64,000 nucleotides of DNA. It comes from Brumimicrobium sp964585545. GTDB lineage: Bacteria; Bacteroidota; Bacteroidia; Flavobacteriales_D; Crocinitomicaceae. The notes below the pieces were generated by a model, which worked only from the letters and a program-made list of their open reading frames with translations, was not told where the DNA came from and ran no database searches. Positions 61,422-64,000 of the stretch are shown piece after piece (position 1 is the stretch's first letter; every line of letters starts with the position of its first letter). Made by a program: the position numbers and the translations under genes. The stretch is from assembly GCA_964585545.1 (NCBI GenBank), contig CAZPDT010000006.1, forward strand, positions 107,436-171,435, written 5' to 3'.

Positions 61422-64000
61422 TTATCTCACTACATTAATGTTCCCAGATTCCTCAAGTTTTTCTCCGTTATCAAGCGTTGCTTTGAGTTTATAAACATAC
61501 ACGCCTGTTTGAACCAACTTCCCTCTAAACATTCCGTCCCAGCATTTGGTAAAGTCAGCGGTTTGGAAAACCACTTCTCCCCAACGGTTGAAAATAGTAA
61601 AGTCTAATGTCGCAATACAATCACCCATTACGCATTGCAAATCATTCATTCCATCTCCGTTGGGTGAAAAGCTTGTAGGTATATAAATTTTCGCACATGG
61701 TGAGGTTACGGTAATCGTAATGCTGTCCATCGCCGAGCAACCATTGTCGTCAATAACCTGAACATAATATGTTGTTGTTTCCTTTGGTGATGCTATTGGA
61801 TCCGTACAATCTGAACAACTCAATCCTGTTGTTGGTGACCATATTATTGAATCAACGGTTATACCTGGATCAATTTCTAAGTGCAAATCAATACTTTCAC
61901 CTTGATTGATGGTAATGTAATCAGGAACTATATTCAAGAAGAAAGATCCATCTGCGTTTACTGTATAACTTCCTGTTTCTGTACATCCACTGCCATCAGT
62001 TACAGTAACATCGTAATTTCCTGCAGATATTCCAGTAGCATTTGCCGAAGTACTCACATTGGGCGACCATGTATAGGTATAGTTTCCGTTTCCTCCTGTA
62101 ACTTGTAGCGCAATTGAACCGTTATCTTGACCACATCCAGTATTGGTAATGGTTTCTGCTATTGCTATTGCTGCGGGTTCGTTAATGGTAAATACTACAG
62201 CATCGGAACAACCTGCAGCATCGGTTACGGTTACTGTATAATCTCCAGCTGTTAAATTTGTACCGTTTTCTGAAGTAGAAACATTGGGCGACCAACTGTA
62301 AGCATAAGGCATTGAGCCGCCAGTTGCGCTAACCTCAGCACTTCCATCACTATCTCCATTACAGGTCACATCTTGACTATTGTCTAAGGTTAAACTCGGA
62401 GCATTCATTTGATTGATTGTAATTGTTCCATTGGTTTCACAGCCGTTGTCATCTTTTACCACAACATCATAGTTTCCTGCTCCAAGACCTGTAAATGATC
62501 CACTGCTTTGGAAATTGGTTCCATTGTCAATGCTGTATTGCAATGCTCCAGTTCCTCCACTAGCAGTAATTGTGATTGTTCCATCATCGGTTGTACAAGA
62601 GGTTTGGGTAGAGGCAATATTATCAATTGTTGGGGCCGAGAGATCATTAAGATTAATCGTACTATCTACCGAACAACCATTGTCGTCTGTTACAGAGACA
62701 GTATAACTCCCAGAAGAAATATTCGTTAAATCTTCCGATATCTCTCCATTTGTCCATAAATAAGTATATGGTGATGTTCCTCCCAAAACTGAAATATCTA
62801 TACCTCCATCACTTTGTCCACATGAAGGTTGAGTAATATTAACATTATCAATTGATGGTCCATCCTCTATGGTAATTGATATTGTTTGTGGTGTTCCGTT
62901 TCCACAACCATTTGATGGCGTCACTGTCAACACGCCTCCAGAAGTAATGTTATCTAATGCTATTGAATTCCCACTTCCTGTAATATTACCTCCACCTGAA
63001 TAAGTCCAAGTATAAGTCACTCCCGATACATCAGTTACTGAATAATTAGAAGTTGTAATACCACAGGGAAGTGTTGGAGTTCCTGTTATTGCTGATGGCT
63101 GATTGGGCACATCGTTTACCGTAATATTCAATGTTTGGGGTGTGCCGTCTCCACAACTGTTTGAAGGTGTTACTGTCAACGTCCCTCCTGTTGTTATGTT
63201 ATTTAAGGTAATTGAATTGCCACTCCCACTTATTGTTCCACTTCCAGAATAAGTCCAGGTATAGGTTACTCCTGAAACATTCGTTACAGAATATGTTCCT
63301 GAAGTACCGTTACAAACCGTTGGAGTTCCTGTTATTGCTGATGGCTGATTGGGCACATCGTTTACCGTAATATTCAATGTTTGGGGTGTGCCGTCTCCAC
63401 AACTGTTTGAAGGTGTTACTGTCAACGTCCCTCCTGTTGTTATGTTATTTAAGGTAATTGAATTGCCACTCCCACTTATTGTTCCACTTCCAGAATAAGT
63501 CCAGGTATAGGTTACTCCTGAAACATTCGTTACAGAATATGTTCCTGAAGTACCGTTACAAACCGTTGGAGTTCCTGTTATTGCTGATGGCTGATTGGGA
63601 ACTGTTGTGCCGTCATCTCCAACAGTAACAGTAGAGTCAATTTGACAATTATCATCTAAAACTGAAATTGTAACACTTCCTGCAGGTAAGTTAGAGAAAG
63701 TTCCACTTGATTGTGTTGTCGTTCCCCCATCAATACTGTACTTTATGGTTCCTGTACCTCCAGATGCTGATACTGTAATTTCTCCATTATCATTTCCACA
63801 TGAAATATCAGTAACACTGATGTTATCAATTACAATTGGTGCAGGAGCGGTAACGGTAGCAATAGACACATCAGAACAGCCAGAGCCACCACCTCCCATT
63901 GTAACAATTTCTATATTGTTAATGGCTACGGAAGGATCTGTTCCAGCACCATCATCATTATTGTCCCACTGAATGGCAATTTGGAGATTGGGGTTATTAT
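61422..64000 (-). CDS. Giant secreted protein with tandem Ig-like and SprB repeats and type B domain (5' end outside window)
   Basis: At least 859 codons; the frame stays open to the right edge, so the signal peptide is not visible. From the edge: an N-terminal-like stretch (PNLQIAIQWDNNDDGAGTDP), one SprB repeat, three Ig-like 82-aa repeats (TPTVCNGTSGTYSVTNVSGV type) of which two are identical in DNA, then four SprB repeats and the type B domain (IPTSFSPNGDGMNDLQCV, FNRWGEVVFQTADF). The sorting domain is a mosaic: 61504-61637 matches the gene at 50160, and 61633-61781 matches the gene at 57939. Predicted T9SS surface protein. Confidence 0.85.
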   Translation of the reverse strand, partial: NNPNLQIAIQWDNNDDGAGTDPSVAINNIEIVTMGGGGSGCSDVSIATVTAPAPIVIDNISVTDISCGNDNGEITVSASGGTGTIKYSIDGGTTTQSSGTFSNLPAGSVTISVLDDNCQIDSTVTVGDDGTTVPNQPSAITGTPTVCNGTSGTYSVTNVSGVTYTWTYSGSGTISGSGNSITLNNITTGGTLTVTPSNSCGDGTPQTLNITVNDVPNQPSAITGTPTVCNGTSGTYSVTNVSGVTYTWTYSGSGTISGSGNSITLNNITTGGTLTVTPSNSCGDGTPQTLNITVNDVPNQPSAITGTPTLPCGITTSNYSVTDVSGVTYTWTYSGGGNITGSGNSIALDNITSGGVLTVTPSNGCGNGTPQTISITIEDGPSIDNVNITQPSCGQSDGGIDISVLGGTSPYTYLWTNGEISEDLTNISSGSYTVSVTDDNGCSVDSTINLNDLSAPTIDNIASTQTSCTTDDGTITITASGGTGALQYSIDNGTNFQSSGSFTGLGAGNYDVVVKDDNGCETNGTITINQMNAPSLTLDNSQDVTCNGDSDGSAEVSATGGSMPYAYSWSPNVSTSENGTNLTAGDYTVTVTDAAGCSDAVVFTINEPAAIAIAETITNTGCGQDNGSIALQVTGGNGNYTYTWSPNVSTSANATGISAGNYDVTVTDGSGCTETGSYTVNADGSFFLNIVPDYITINQGESIDLHLEIDPGITVDSIIWSPTTGLSCSDCTDPIASPKETTTYYVQVIDDNGCSAMDSITITVTSPCAKIYIPTSFSPNGDGMNDLQCVMGDCIATLDFTIFNRWGEVVFQTADFTKCWDGMFRGKLVQTGVYVYKLKATLDNGEKLEESGNINVVR
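61504..61637. repeat. 134-bp type B domain segment identical to 50242-50375
   Basis: Perfect match at offset 11,262, overlapping by five bases the segment 61633-61781 that is identical to 58150-58298. The switch of parent is therefore within 61633-61637. Confidence 0.92.
63073..63598. repeat. Perfect 246-bp tandem repeat in the last giant gene
   Basis: Units 63073-63318 and 63319-63564 are identical as read, with a third partial copy to about 63598. Each unit encodes one 82-residue Ig-like repeat. A diverged fourth copy lies at about 62860-63072. Confidence 0.9.

Noticed and set aside
63073..63598. Perfect repeats as a CRISPR array or satellite.
   Set aside because: The unit is 246 bp, in frame with the gene and encodes one Ig-like repeat; there are no spacers.

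Overview
The window looks like chromosomal DNA of a gliding-type Bacteroidota, most likely order Flavobacteriales and possibly near Crocinitomicaceae; the family placement is a guess. The evidence is AT-rich DNA, many proteins with type IX secretion (T9SS) sorting domains of both type A and type B, a PorP/SprF protein, -7 boxes of the form TAnnTTTG, and the gene order parA-parB-DUF5683-dapB-lepB-wbqC that is common in this phylum. No rRNA, insertion sequence, prophage or CRISPR array was seen. One tRNA (His) is present.

Layout. (1) 1-8.2 kb: the 3' end of a probable lolA, a T9SS cargo protein, two ECF sigma-factor genes each overlapping a small or large membrane partner (likely anti-sigma units), a lipoprotein, a double-VOC protein and malate dehydrogenase. 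(2) 8.4-25.5 kb: an accessory region made of two diverged copies of one block (metalloprotease, convergent type B protein, forward T9SS protein). Each copy has lost a different gene. Their facing gene ends share an 811-bp, almost identical segment exactly 8,655 bp apart. Between the copies lies a heme/iron operon (DUF6607, HmuT, HmuU, HmuV, a broken ChaN gene, an NAD(P)-binding protein) with a candidate operator palindrome beside its -7 box. (3) 25.6-44 kb: mostly housekeeping genes: htpG behind a sigma-54-like promoter, a TerB-DnaJ protein, fructosamine kinase, tRNA-His, a sugar oxidoreductase and sugar transferase, pyrR-pyrB, a STAS protein, ribonuclease Z, a VanX-like dipeptidase, a PUR-family protein, then parAB-DUF5683-dapB-lepB-wbqC. 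A strong promoter and a terminator bracket about 69 bp downstream of wbqC, which suggests a small RNA. (4) 44-64 kb: surface functions on the minus strand: SanA-like protein, glycosyltransferase, PorP/SprF, a TPR-SpoIIE phosphatase and four tandem giant type B secreted proteins built from SBBP, Ig/PKD-like and SprB-like repeats. The last one runs off the right edge.

How it fits together. The four giant proteins, with the two in region 2, are probable T9SS type B cargo, and PorP/SprF is the likely outer-membrane partner. Repeats and C-terminal sorting domains are being exchanged between paralogs: one C-terminal domain is a clean mosaic of two neighbours, and one gene carries a perfect 246-bp tandem duplication. 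Regulation at the envelope is suggested by the sigma/anti-sigma pairs, one of which ends in a type B-like domain, and by a STAS protein plus a SpoIIE phosphatase. All functions are inferred from sequence motifs by eye; no database search was run.
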